Shown: positions 8,070 through 8,182 of the stretch, one piece after another
Position numbering within the stretch: the first letter of the stretch is position 1
Layout of the letters: each line of letters opens with the position of its first letter
Origin: Bacillota bacterium
GTDB lineage: Bacteria; Bacillota; Sulfobacillia; Thermaerobacterales; Thermaerobacteraceae
Direction: 5' to 3'
DNA: 8,182 nt
Assembly (NCBI GenBank): GCA_003242195.1
Contig: QGUQ01000072.1
Coordinates: 1 to 8,182, forward strand
Made by a program: the position numbers and the translations under genes
The notes under the pieces: model-generated
Databases searched by the model: none
Seen by the model: the letters and a program-made list of their open reading frames with translations, nothing else
What the model was told of the DNA's origin: nothing

Positions 8070-8182
8070 TCACGCCCCGGCGGGGCGAAGGCCGGCCGCC
8101 CGCGCCCGCCGCGCCCGTTCCACGGCGCCGGGCAGCAGCTCTACCACGTGGTCGATGTCCTCCTCCGTGGTCTCCGCGCCCA
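8070..8182 (-). CDS. Cysteine desulfurase (NifS/IscS family), C-terminal fragment
   Basis: Only the last 36 codons and the stop lie in the window. The reading GAETTEEDIDHVVELLPGAV matches the C-terminal helix of NifS/IscS-type PLP enzymes, where a G-x-x-T-T-E-E-D-I-D pattern is common. It is followed by an Arg/Ala-rich tail. These enzymes release sulfur from cysteine for Fe-S clusters and tRNA thiolation. The place immediately upstream of mnmA, as in Firmicutes such as Bacillus (yrvO-mnmA), supports the call. The active site and the start are outside the window, so the subgroup cannot be given. Confidence 0.8.
   Translation of the reverse strand, partial: GAETTEEDIDHVVELLPGAVERARRARAAGLRPAGA

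Overview
The window comes from a very GC-rich bacterium whose gene order is that of a Firmicute. Read right to left on the minus strand it runs: cysteine desulfurase (3' end) - mnmA - small zinc-ribbon protein - small membrane-anchored protein - AI-2E/PerM-family membrane protein - T-box leader - alaS - ireB - rhomboid protease - ruvX joined to a DUF1292 domain. The mnmA...alaS-ireB-ruvX-DUF1292 order, the alaS T-box, the IreB protein and strong AGGAGG-type ribosome binding sites all point to Firmicutes. The GC content suggests a high-GC lineage of the Thermaerobacter/Symbiobacterium/Limnochordia kind. That placement is inference; no rRNA is present.

Region by region: 8182-6891 holds the tRNA thiolation pair, a cysteine desulfurase C-terminus 38 nt upstream of mnmA. 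The desulfurase supplies sulfur and MnmA places it on U34 of Lys/Glu/Gln tRNAs. 6781-5190 holds two small proteins of unknown role and an eight-segment-type AI-2E exporter-family protein. 5189-4718 is a gene-free stretch of about 470 nt that holds a well-formed T-box riboswitch (Stem I distal hairpin with AGAGAG, Stem III, antiterminator with the TGGT bulge, and a terminator sharing one strand with the antiterminator). It controls alaS (4717-2030) and then ireB (1989-1663). 1662-1309 is a mostly non-coding 354-nt gap with one likely 37-residue membrane peptide on the plus strand, a strong hairpin and a 14-bp palindrome. 1308-1 holds a rhomboid protease and a RuvX protein that reads without a stop into a DUF1292 domain and leaves the window.

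Together these genes are mainly translation and tRNA maintenance (alaS, mnmA), replication/RNA-processing nuclease function (ruvX) and cell-envelope signalling (ireB, rhomboid). Most of this is an ordinary housekeeping cluster, and I see no mobile element, CRISPR array or defence island. The points that are not routine are the in-frame RuvX-DUF1292 fusion, the rhomboid gene placed between ireB and ruvX, the convergent small membrane ORF whose ribosome binding site lies against a strong hairpin, and the likely placement of the alaS promoter inside the 3' end of the upstream gene.
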